31,572 nt of DNA from an uncultured Lachnospiraceae bacterium (GTDB lineage Bacteria; Bacillota; Clostridia; Lachnospirales; Lachnospiraceae), in assembly GCA_910584695.1 (NCBI GenBank), contig CAJUBR010000031.1:1-31572 (forward strand), read 5' to 3'. Position 1 is the first letter of the stretch, and every line of letters starts with the position of its first letter. Positions 22,471 through 30,645 of the stretch are shown here, in pieces. The notes under the pieces are model-generated. The model had not been told where the DNA came from and did not search any database. It saw only the letters and a program-made list of their open reading frames with translations. The position numbers and the translations under genes are program-made.

Positions 22471-25400
22471 TTATGCTTCTATCAACTGATTGATATCTTC
22501 TATAATGCCCTCCAAATCATGAATAAAATTCTTAAGACTTTTCTTTTCTAAATCTACCACAAATCCTGAATTCGGTCCCGCTACCACACGGATATTATTC
22601 AGATATTTTGTCAGAAAATCATCCAGTAGTTCCATTTTCACGTTAACTCCGGGAGCCATTTCAATATGAACCTGCCGGTTCTTATAACTGATCGCTGTAA
22701 TAAATGCACTATGTGCAAGTGCCCTTACTCTTGCTATTGTTAAAAGATTCAGTACTGCCTGAGGAGGTTCTCCGAAACGATCTGTTATTTCGTCTAACAT
22801 ATCCTCATAATCTTCTTTCGTCCAAACTCCGGAAATCCTTTTATAAAGCTCCAGCTTTACCATTTCATTTTTTACATAGGTTGCCGGGATAAAGGCATCT
22901 ACTGGAAGTTCCACGGATGTCGAAAATTCTTCTTTCGTCAACTCTCCTTTTTGTCTTAAAATGGCATCATTTAACATTTTACAGTACAGGTCATATCCCA
23001 CTGCCGCCATATGTCCCGACTGGTCTGCTCCTAACAGATTACCAGCTCCACGAATCTCCAAATCCCGCATGGCAATTTTAAATCCTGATCCTAAATCTGT
23101 AAATTCACGGATTGCCTTAAGACGCTTTTCTGCTGTCTCTTTTAACATTTTGTCCCGCTTATACATTAAAAATGCATAAGCAGTCTTATTAGAGCGTCCG
23201 ACACGTCCCCGCAGCTGATAAAGCTGTGACAGTCCGAAATTTTCAGCATCATGAATAATCATTGTATTTACATTTGCAATATCAAGTCCGGTTTCAATAA
23301 TCGTCGTTGTCACCAAAACATCAATTTCCTTATTGATAAAGGCATACATAACATCTTCCAATTCCTTTTCCTTCATTTGTCCATGTGCAAAGGAAATACG
23401 GATCTCCGGCATCAGTTTAGACAGATCTGCCGCAATATCAGCAATCGTATTGACACGATTATAGACATAATAAACCTGTCCACCACGGGCCAATTCTCTC
23501 GAAATTGCTTCCTTTATCAGTTCCGGATTATATTCTAACACATAAGTCTGTATTGCCTTTCGATCCACCGGAGGCTCTTCCAAAAGACTCATATCCCGGA
23601 TACCGATCAAACTCATATGAAGTGTTCTCGGAATTGGGGTTGCAGTTAAGGTCAGCACATCTACATCCTTTTTCATCTGCTTGATTTTCTCTTTATGCGT
23701 AACACCAAAGCGCTGTTCCTCATCAATAATCAAAAGTCCAAGATTACTGTAATCCAAATCCTTTGAAAGCAGTCTGTGTGTTCCGATAATAATATCCACT
23801 TGTCCCTTTTTCAAATCAGTCAAGTTTTTTTTCTGCTCCTTCGCAGATAAAAATCTGGATAACATTCCAATATGAATCGGAAAATCCTGCATTCTTTCCT
23901 TGAATGTATTATAATGCTGCTGTGCCAGAATCGTAGTAGGAACCAGATATGCCACCTGTTTTCCATCCTGCACTGCCTTAAATGCTGCACGGATAGCAAT
24001 CTCCGTCTTACCGTATCCCACATCCCCGCAAATCAGACGATCCATGATCTTCGTACTCTGCATGTCTGCTTTTGTCTCCTCGATTGCATGTAACTGATCC
24101 TCTGTCTCTTCATACGGAAACATTTCCTCGAACTCTTTCTGCCATACGGTATCCTCTGAAAATGCATATCCTTCCTTTGCCTGGCGTACTGCATACAAGT
24201 CAACTAATTCTTTTGCAATCTCTTTTACCTGACCCCGAACTCTTGATTTTGTTTTCTCCCACTCACTTCCACCCAGTTTATTCAGTTTTGGTCTTTTTCC
24301 TTCCTTTGAAGAATATTTCTGTATCAAGTCAAGCTGGGAAGCCAGAATAAATAACTTTGAACCTCCGCTATATTCAATCGCAATATAATCCTTTGTCACC
24401 TTGTCTACTTCTATTTTTTCAATTCCAAGATACATTCCAAGACCATGTTTTTCATGAACAACATAATCACCGATATTCAAATCATCAAAGCTTTTTATCT
24501 TCTCACCGGAATACAACGGTTTTCTCTTTAATCTCGTTTTGGTTTTTTTCTGACCAAAAATATCACCTTCCGTCAGTACCACCAGTTTAATATCTGGTAT
24601 GGAAAATCCCGCCTTCAGCCTGCCGTTAGTGACCATCATTTCCGATGCAGCCAGTATACGGTCTTTATCTGTCAAAAAGAAACAATTTACGCCCTGATCC
24701 TGTAACTCCTTTGCCAAACGTTCTCCTCTGGTTCTGGATGGAGAAAACAGTAAAATTCTATGCTCTTCTTTTTTCCAACGCCTGATATCCTTTAACAGCA
24801 TATCAAAATTGTGATGATATGTCGGCACCATCTTTGTATCAAAAACAATCTTTGTCTTTGGTTCAAACAAAGATTCTTCTTTGCTTAAAATGCTGAAAAG
24901 TACCGTATCCCTCCCCGCAATTCTACCTATCATTTCCTTATAGTCAAAAAGAATATCTGCCTGGCTGGGAAGCATATAACCACCTTCCAAACGATTTACC
25001 ATACTTTCTCTAAACTCAATCTGGCAGGCCTCGGCTCTTGCTATTACATGTACAGGATCATCTACCAAAATCATCGTATCTTTTGGCATATAATTTAAAA
25101 AGCCGGTAAGTTCTTCATAAAATGCATTAATATAATTGTCAATTCCCATTGCACTATGAAAATACGCAAGCTCTTCTTTCAATGCTTCTACCTGCTTACG
25201 AATCCTTGCATATTCCTCTGTTTTAAATTCTGCTTTCAGCTTTTTTGCATAAATCCCGCATTCTTTCTCGATCTTTTTAATCCCCTTGTCAATGCGTTCC
25301 TGATCAAGAATCATTTCCGCTGCCGGATAGACCAAAAGTGTCTCTACATTTTCAATGCTTCGCTGGCTCTCCACATCAAAACTCCGAATACTGTCAATTT

Positions 25401-25986
25401 CCTCTCCCCAGAGTTCAACACGAAAAGGACACTCACTGCTCATAGGGAAGATATCTAAAATACCTCCCCTAACAGCAAACTGCCCTACCCCATCTACCCA
25501 GTCATTTCTCTCATAACCAAGGGATACCAGCCTTTTTTTCATTTTTTCCAGATCCAGAACCTCCCCTAACTGAAATGTCACAATATGGTTCTTAATCTCC
25601 TCAAGGGGTACAACCTTATTTAACAATGCATCAATGGATACCACTACGGTAGAAATACTTTCCTCGATAATTCCCTTTATCACTTCCATCCGCTGGCGTA
25701 AAATCGTGTGCCCATGAATATCCGCACTATAAAAAAGCACATCTTTTGCCGGATAATACAGGATATTCTTATCAAAAAAACTATAGGCATCCAGTATCTC
25801 CTTCGCACGGTCTTCATTATACGTAACAATCAGCTTTGTACGGTTTTCCTCCAGACAATCCATTGCATAATACCGTGCATACCCATCCGTCCCTGTAATC
25901 TCTACAGGCATACTACCTTTCTTCTTTGCTGTCTCATATTTTTCCTTTACCTCCGACAGCCTAAAAGGTGCTTTCAATGCTTCCAT
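22471..25986 (-). CDS. mfd: Transcription-repair coupling factor
   Basis: 1171 residues, the normal length. The UvrB-homology region is N-terminal (YYPAKDVLFYSADIHG, VRGGILDIFPM). The RNA polymerase-interacting domain is at about 500-560 (IGDYVVHEKHGLGMYLGIEKI). The RecG-like translocase has Walker A GDVGYGKTEIAIRAAF, DEEQRFGV, LTATPIPRTLHMS, and QLRGRVGRSNKTAYAFL. A TRCF C-terminal domain follows (about 1010-1110). It removes stalled RNA polymerase at lesions and recruits UvrA. Located 48 bp after pth and 47 bp before the membrane-anchored foldase gene, as expected for this conserved cluster. Confidence 0.97.
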   Translation of the reverse strand: MEALKAPFRLSEVKEKYETAKKKGSMPVEITGTDGYARYYAMDCLEENRTKLIVTYNEDRAKEILDAYSFFDKNILYYPAKDVLFYSADIHGHTILRQRMEVIKGIIEESISTVVVSIDALLNKVVPLEEIKNHIVTFQLGEVLDLEKMKKRLVSLGYERNDWVDGVGQFAVRGGILDIFPMSSECPFRVELWGEEIDSIRSFDVESQRSIENVETLLVYPAAEMILDQERIDKGIKKIEKECGIYAKKLKAEFKTEEYARIRKQVEALKEELAYFHSAMGIDNYINAFYEELTGFLNYMPKDTMILVDDPVHVIARAEACQIEFRESMVNRLEGGYMLPSQADILFDYKEMIGRIAGRDTVLFSILSKEESLFEPKTKIVFDTKMVPTYHHNFDMLLKDIRRWKKEEHRILLFSPSRTRGERLAKELQDQGVNCFFLTDKDRILAASEMMVTNGRLKAGFSIPDIKLVVLTEGDIFGQKKTKTRLKRKPLYSGEKIKSFDDLNIGDYVVHEKHGLGMYLGIEKIEVDKVTKDYIAIEYSGGSKLFILASQLDLIQKYSSKEGKRPKLNKLGGSEWEKTKSRVRGQVKEIAKELVDLYAVRQAKEGYAFSEDTVWQKEFEEMFPYEETEDQLHAIEETKADMQSTKIMDRLICGDVGYGKTEIAIRAAFKAVQDGKQVAYLVPTTILAQQHYNTFKERMQDFPIHIGMLSRFLSAKEQKKNLTDLKKGQVDIIIGTHRLLSKDLDYSNLGLLIIDEEQRFGVTHKEKIKQMKKDVDVLTLTATPIPRTLHMSLIGIRDMSLLEEPPVDRKAIQTYVLEYNPELIKEAISRELARGGQVYYVYNRVNTIADIAADLSKLMPEIRISFAHGQMKEKELEDVMYAFINKEIDVLVTTTIIETGLDIANVNTMIIHDAENFGLSQLYQLRGRVGRSNKTAYAFLMYKRDKMLKETAEKRLKAIREFTDLGSGFKIAMRDLEIRGAGNLLGADQSGHMAAVGYDLYCKMLNDAILRQKGELTKEEFSTSVELPVDAFIPATYVKNEMVKLELYKRISGVWTKEDYEDMLDEITDRFGEPPQAVLNLLTIARVRALAHSAFITAISYKNRQVHIEMAPGVNVKMELLDDFLTKYLNNIRVVAGPNSGFVVDLEKKSLKNFIHDLEGIIEDINQLIEA

Positions 25987-26034
25987 TTTTCTTAACCTCT
26001 ATATCTATTATTCTGTCACCATACATTCCCGAGC

Positions 26035-26598
26035 CTATTTTCCATTATATTCATTCATCGCCTTTGCTGCTTCATCCATCACCATTAATTCTACTGCTTT
26101 GCATGCCTTTTCATATCCCAATATCATCTTATCCTGTTCCTCTTTTAAAAATCTGGAAAGAACGTAGTCTGCCAGATCCATCCTAGGCGGTTTCATTCCA
26201 ACACCTACACGGATTCGAGGAAATTCATCTGTACCTAAATGTGCGATAATATTTTTAATCCCATTATGTCCTCCTGCACTTCCTTTTTCCCGGATTCTTA
26301 ACCTTCCCACATCTAAATTAATATCATCATAAATGACAATGATATCCTCCGGCACAATCTTATAATAATTTGCCGCTGCCACCACGCTTTCCCCACTTAA
26401 GTTCATAAACGTCATAGGCTTTAACAAAATGACACTTTGTCCGTTTATTTTTCCCTTTCCGTAGAGTCCCTTGTATTTTGCAGCACCTACTTCTATATTA
26501 TACTGGTCTGAAATGATGTCTATGACCTCAAATCCAACATTATGCCGGGTTCCTGCATATTGAGGCGTCGGATTGCCCAGTCCTACAATTAACTTCAT
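26035..26598 (-). CDS. pth: Peptidyl-tRNA hydrolase
   Basis: 187 residues from the ATG at 26598, behind AGAGGAAAAG; a longer frame upstream lacks a site. The N-terminus KLIVGLGNPTPQYAGTRHNVGF holds the catalytic Asn10 and His20. YDDINLDVGRLRIREKGSAGGHNGIKNI supplies the catalytic Asp and the substrate loop, and FPRIRVGVGMKP is also diagnostic. It recycles peptidyl-tRNA dropped from ribosomes. It precedes mfd as in Bacillus. Confidence 0.96.
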   Translation of the reverse strand: MKLIVGLGNPTPQYAGTRHNVGFEVIDIISDQYNIEVGAAKYKGLYGKGKINGQSVILLKPMTFMNLSGESVVAAANYYKIVPEDIIVIYDDINLDVGRLRIREKGSAGGHNGIKNIIAHLGTDEFPRIRVGVGMKPPRMDLADYVLSRFLKEEQDKMILGYEKACKAVELMVMDEAAKAMNEYNGK

Positions 26599-26712
26599 AA
26601 TCTTTTCCTCTTGTTTTCTTTTCCGAAATCCAAACATTCTCTTTTTACTAATACAACAAATCATAAGTGTTTTATGTTAGACACAGAATTGCTTTTCATA
26701 TGCTTCGTTGTA

Positions 26713-27453
26713 CTAACCTCTGCTTTTTAAAATATCCTCTGCCTCTGCTAACTGTTCCGGTGAATTTACCCCTTTCAGCTCATTTATATCATCCATTACC
26801 ATAGTGGCAACTTTCCCCAGACCTTTTGTCTTTACAATCTCAATGGTATCTGTCAGATAATACTCACCTTGGGCATTATTATTACTAAGATTGGCCAATG
26901 CAACACTCAGAATCTCAGAATTAAAAATATACATCCCTGAATTAATCTCTTTTACACGCTGTTCTTCCAAAGTCGCATCCTTTTGTTCCACAATCTTGAC
27001 AAACTTTCCCCGGCTATCCTTGATAATACGTCCATATCCGGCAGGGTCTTCTGCAACCGCAGTTAAAACGGTAATGGCATTTCCTTCTTTTTCATGGGTC
27101 TCAACCAGTTTTTTTAATGTTTTTCCGGTAATCAAAGGTGTATCACCACAAAGTATCATTGTCAGTCCGTCATTTCCGATAAATTCCTCTGCACATTTAA
27201 CTGCATGACCTGTTCCCAACTGCTGCTCCTGTGCCACATAGGTTACCGAATCTCCTACTACATCCCTTACCATTTCAGCCTTATGTCCTACCACAAGACA
27301 GATATCAGCAGGAAACGCACCAGCCTCTAATGCTGCATCTATTGAATATTGAACCATCGGTTTTCCAAGTGCCTTATGAATCACCTTCGGCAATTCGGAT
27401 TTCATTCTGGTTCCTTTTCCTGCTGCAAGAATTACTGCTTTTATACGTTTCAT
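26713..27453 (-). CDS. glmU: UDP-GlcNAc pyrophosphorylase-type nucleotidyltransferase, GlmU N-terminal domain only
   Basis: 246 residues. AVILAAGKGTRMKSELPKVIH (7-27), VAQEQQLGTGHAVKC, ILCGDTPL, YGRIIKD and EINSGMYIF are the GlmU uridyltransferase signatures. It stops at KGVNSPEQLAEAEDILKSRG, exactly where the left-handed beta-helix acetyltransferase domain would begin in full-length GlmU (about 455 residues). The frame ends naturally and no helix remnant follows. Single-domain versions are common in Lachnospiraceae-type clostridia, so another enzyme should supply the acetyltransferase step. Product: UDP-GlcNAc for the cell wall. Confidence 0.88.
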   Translation of the reverse strand: MKRIKAVILAAGKGTRMKSELPKVIHKALGKPMVQYSIDAALEAGAFPADICLVVGHKAEMVRDVVGDSVTYVAQEQQLGTGHAVKCAEEFIGNDGLTMILCGDTPLITGKTLKKLVETHEKEGNAITVLTAVAEDPAGYGRIIKDSRGKFVKIVEQKDATLEEQRVKEINSGMYIFNSEILSVALANLSNNNAQGEYYLTDTIEIVKTKGLGKVATMVMDDINELKGVNSPEQLAEAEDILKSRG

Positions 27454-27666
27454 TTAAATAATCCTCCATATTAAGTCCTGTTTATCCTATTATTTGCATA
27501 GTATAATTCAAAAACGCCATCCGCATTCTCACTGTTATGTGTAAATCTGTTTCGTTGACACATATTTATTCCTTCTCAAATAACAGACGGCATATTTTTA
27601 TATTTTACCATACTTTTCTATATTACGCAAAAGTGTTGTTTTAAAAACAGCTCCTAATCGGTAAGA

Positions 27667-27695
27667 TTGTCAAAAGTTATGCCATATGAGATAAT
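27667..27695 (+). promoter_or_regulatory. Promoter of the truncated GNAT remnant
   Basis: TTGTCA (27667-27672), a 17-bp spacer, and GATAAT (27690-27695); each box has 5 of 6 matches. It lies 36 bp before the ATG at 27732. Confidence 0.5.
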
Positions 27696-27731
27696 TTGCC
27701 TGAGGAAATTAATGTTTGGAGGCGGAACCTA

Positions 27732-27869
27732 ATGTTGAGATTAAGACCATATAAAAATTGTGATGCAAAGGAAATTGTAACTTGGTGTCAAGATGAAATT
27801 GCATTTAGAAAATGGAAGCTGCCTGAACGGACTTACCAGAACAAGAATAAAGGAGATAGAACCATTCCT
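27732..27869 (+). pseudogene. Truncated GNAT acetyltransferase remnant
   Basis: An ATG with GGAGG 9 nt upstream encodes LRLRPYKNCDAKEIVTWCQDEIAFRKW, the start of a RimJ/RimL-like GNAT enzyme. After roughly 30-45 codons the similarity stops. The frame then runs 88 bp into the antisense of the facing GNAT gene and ends at 27962. Promoter and ribosome binding site look intact, so a deletion or rearrangement is the likely cause. The exact breakpoint cannot be set by eye. Confidence 0.65.
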
Positions 27870-27874
27870 TTACC

Positions 27875-28351
27875 TCATTGTATAAAACACATCATTATAA
27901 ACTCTTCATCGTTTTCATCAATAATCTCAAAGCCAACATTTTTATACATTCTTACTGCATAGTTTGCTTTTTGAACTGCTAACGAAGCTTTTTTATAGCC
28001 TCTGATTTTTAACTCTGCAAGCATTTGCTTCATTAAACCTGTTCCTATTCCGCAATTTCGATACTCCTTATATAAGGATATAGCAAATGAGGGAACACCG
28101 GATTCTACATGACCATAATCATTCATTACTCGAACCCAAACTGCCCCCACTACTTTCCTGTTCACCTCTGCTACAAAGCATATATCATCGGCAGAAGAAC
28201 CAAAGCCTTGCACATACACTTTCAATTCAGGTGTATTGATAATGGATTTGGGTGGTGGTTGTATTCCTTCCGGAATGAAAATAGCTTCATAAAGAAAATC
28301 ATTTAACAAATCATATTCCGTGTTTTTTATCATTCTAATTTGATAATCCAT
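27875..28351 (-). CDS. GNAT-family N-acetyltransferase
   Basis: 158 residues from the ATG at 28351, which has GGAGG 7 nt upstream. The acetyl-CoA site is SLYKEYRNCGIGTGLMKQMLAEL (motif A, R/Q-x-x-G-x-G/A form), preceded by VVGAVWVRVM. The last strand has AVRMYKNVGFEIIDENDEE. The substrate is unknown; the type resembles RimI-like or small-molecule acetyltransferases. It faces the truncated GNAT remnant. This pair, with the carboxypeptidase gene, separates glmU from spoVG. Confidence 0.87.
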   Translation of the reverse strand: MDYQIRMIKNTEYDLLNDFLYEAIFIPEGIQPPPKSIINTPELKVYVQGFGSSADDICFVAEVNRKVVGAVWVRVMNDYGHVESGVPSFAISLYKEYRNCGIGTGLMKQMLAELKIRGYKKASLAVQKANYAVRMYKNVGFEIIDENDEEFIMMCFIQ

Positions 28352-28473
28352 TTTAATCCTCCAATTATTTAGTTTGTTAATTGGATGTAATTCCACACAT
28401 GATAGCACCTCCATAAAAATTCAACTAATTATTTATATCATTTTCATTACCCAAATCAGAAACCACAGGAATT

Positions 28474-30081
28474 CTACCTGGCAAGGGAGCGGTAAATTCC
28501 TACATGATCATAGATACATCGCCATGGGCTGTAAGTATCTCCTGTTACACAGACATATTCTTTCCCGGACGCACTCTTATAATAACTCGCAGCACAAGAC
28601 CCGGCGGTACTCACATAGCCTGTTTTTGCCCCTAGCACCTCACCGCCGGTCTGTTTATCCTCAATCCGGCGCATAAACCAGTTTGAAATCTCGATTCCCT
28701 TTGTGGCAACAAGAAGTAGGGATTCCGGTATCTCCTCTTCTGTGGTTTCACCGGTTTCCGTATTTAATGTCTGTCCATCATCTGTACCGCCTTTACCGGC
28801 TGCTTCATTTGCTTCCGTCACATCATTGTTTGTGCCTGTTTCCGTACTCTTTACTTCTGCTTTGTCAGGAAGAAGGCTGGGATCCGGTGTTGTTGTATAA
28901 ATCCTTGTAGAAAGCACATCCCTACAGAGGTCATTCTGTATGGCCGTGGAAAGGATTACTGCCATATCCTCCATTGTGCAATGCAGATTTTCATCATAGA
29001 TTCCAACAACGTTGGTAAAATGTGCGGTGGCACTTAATCCAAGAACATCCACTTTTTGATTCATTTTTTCTACAAATGCCTCCTGACTGCCGCAACAGTA
29101 ATTTGCAAGACCGATAGCCGCATCTGCTCCGGAACATACAATCGTTCCGTAAATCAAATCTTTCACGGTAACGGTTTCGCCCTCTAAAAATCCTACTGCA
29201 CTGCAATCATGTTCATAGGCATAGTGAATCTCTTCCTGTGTAATAACATAGGTGTCATCCAGGTCTTCAATCATATCGGTAGCAGTAAGTACCGTCAAAA
29301 TCTTTGTCATCGAAGCTGGGTTGATTACAATATCACTGTCCCTTTTTGCCACAATTGAATCATCTGACAAGTCAATTAACACCATGTACTTACTTGTTAT
29401 CTGTTGGGTTTCCGCCGGATTTGCTGCGTCCGGGTGCGTTGCATTTAAGGAGCCTTCTATCGGTGTCAAGGTAATTGCAGGATAAATGTCTTCTAAAGTA
29501 AGTTCTTTTTCTGGTTCATCAGACGAACTTTTTTTTGGTGCCGACGTGCCATATCGCAGACTATAGGGGTTGCTGTCAAATACGATGGTATTCTCCGTTG
29601 CATGAGGGGTATGAACTGTATAATCGGTAGTCGCATACGGTCCGTATTTATCTTCCTCTGTTGAGGCTTCCTCCGTAGTTGCTGCTAATTTTCCAGATGC
29701 CTCCGTAGTCTTTTCTGACTGGGATGTTTTTCCAGAAAAGATATTGGCAAAATGGTGGACCGCCCATCCGCCTCCAATGCCTAATGCTACAACAAGTGCT
29801 ACGGCAATGATCGGGACTATGCTACGTTTTTTTGGGGAATGTTGTCTCTTTCTTCCTTGCCGATTAGATTTTATTTCTGTCTGCCTATATATGCTTGTAT
29901 CAACATATGGTTCAAACTCTTCCAATGGCTGGCTGTTTGTCTGGTAGACATTGTCGATATAATTTAAATACTGATCCAACTCTTCATCCCACAACACATC
30001 TTCATCGTCAATATCAGGTATATATTCTGTCGGTTGAATTTGTTCTATTGATTCATCAATTGGGAATTCGTTATTTTCCAT
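28474..30081 (-). CDS. D-alanyl-D-alanine carboxypeptidase (peptidase S11), type II membrane anchored
   Basis: 535 residues. An acidic cytoplasmic tail (1-75) and a basic patch precede one membrane helix (about 88-112). A Thr/Glu-rich stalk leads to the S11 domain: NPASMTK with nucleophile Ser257 and Lys260, CSGADAA at the SxN position (317-319, Asn replaced by Ala), and GAKTGYVSTAG with the KTG triad (486-488). A Thr/Glu/Asp-rich insert (about 407-452) interrupts the domain. There is no cleavable signal, unlike classical DacA/DacF. It trims peptidoglycan stem peptides. A promoter lies about 130 bp upstream. Confidence 0.9.
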   Translation of the reverse strand: MENNEFPIDESIEQIQPTEYIPDIDDEDVLWDEELDQYLNYIDNVYQTNSQPLEEFEPYVDTSIYRQTEIKSNRQGRKRQHSPKKRSIVPIIAVALVVALGIGGGWAVHHFANIFSGKTSQSEKTTEASGKLAATTEEASTEEDKYGPYATTDYTVHTPHATENTIVFDSNPYSLRYGTSAPKKSSSDEPEKELTLEDIYPAITLTPIEGSLNATHPDAANPAETQQITSKYMVLIDLSDDSIVAKRDSDIVINPASMTKILTVLTATDMIEDLDDTYVITQEEIHYAYEHDCSAVGFLEGETVTVKDLIYGTIVCSGADAAIGLANYCCGSQEAFVEKMNQKVDVLGLSATAHFTNVVGIYDENLHCTMEDMAVILSTAIQNDLCRDVLSTRIYTTTPDPSLLPDKAEVKSTETGTNNDVTEANEAAGKGGTDDGQTLNTETGETTEEEIPESLLLVATKGIEISNWFMRRIEDKQTGGEVLGAKTGYVSTAGSCAASYYKSASGKEYVCVTGDTYSPWRCIYDHVGIYRSLAR

Positions 30082-30208
30082 CTCATTACTCTTTCGTTTT
30101 AGGGATTGCTTCTGTCCCCATAGTTTATTTCTGCGGGCAACGGACTAAGCGAACACTCATCTGACTGCTGCTTATAGAGTCAAATCCCCTGCTGCCTAAG
30201 GTGTTTTT

Positions 30209-30237
30209 ATTATATATAACGCATTTGTAAATTGCAA
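30209..30237 (-). promoter_or_regulatory. Promoter of the carboxypeptidase gene
   Basis: Minus strand: TTGCAA (30237-30232), a 17-bp spacer, and a perfect TATAAT (30214-30209). It leaves an untranslated leader of about 120 nt in which TGACT/AGTCA and GGGATT/AATCCC could pair. Confidence 0.6.
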
Positions 30238-30256
30238 GGAATTTTTATATCAGAGT

Positions 30257-30302
30257 AAAAAGAGCAAGTCAAAGATAAACTTATCTCGGACTTGCTCTTT
30301 TT
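30257..30302. terminator. Terminator after spoVG
   Basis: AAAAAGAGCAAGTC and GACTTGCTCTTTTT form a 14-bp perfect stem with an 18-nt loop. T runs occur on both strands. It lies 17 bp after the spoVG stop. Confidence 0.92.
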
Positions 30303-30318
30303 TTCTTCCCCTCCCGGA

Positions 30319-30597
30319 TTATACAGCAGGCTCCTCCTCTTCTAACAATGCCTTCTCATACTCCGCTAATATCATCGACTGAATACGTTCTCTGGTACTC
30401 TGATTAATCGGATGTGCAATATCCCTATAATCCCCATCTGCCGCTTTACGGCTTGGCATTGCAATAAACAATCCCTTCTCTCCTTCTATTACCTTAATAT
30501 CATGGACTGCAAATTCATTATCCAGTGTAATAGAAACAATCGCTTTCATCTTTCCTTCTTTTGTAACCTTTTTAAGTCTGATATCTGTTATTTCCAT
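30319..30597 (-). CDS. spoVG: Septation/sporulation regulator SpoVG
   Basis: 92 residues, normal length. MEITDIRLKKV, GKMKAIVSITLDNEFAVHDIKVIEG and KGLFIAMPSRK are the family signatures, and DIAHPINQSTRERIQ follows. SpoVG is a small nucleic-acid-binding protein that affects septation, virulence and cell-wall genes. It starts 48 bp after glgD with an AAGGGG site, and the two may share a transcript. The C-terminus is a short acidic tail. Confidence 0.96.
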   Translation of the reverse strand: MEITDIRLKKVTKEGKMKAIVSITLDNEFAVHDIKVIEGEKGLFIAMPSRKAADGDYRDIAHPINQSTRERIQSMILAEYEKALLEEEEPAV

Positions 30598-30645
30598 CGT
30601 GACACCCCTTTTGTAATATATTCTATTCTCTCTCCAAAAAAGAAC

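Noticed and set aside
30082..30208. A known riboswitch in the carboxypeptidase leader
   Set aside because: No conserved core of c-di-GMP, SAM, T-box or ZTP classes could be recognised; only simple pairings are possible.
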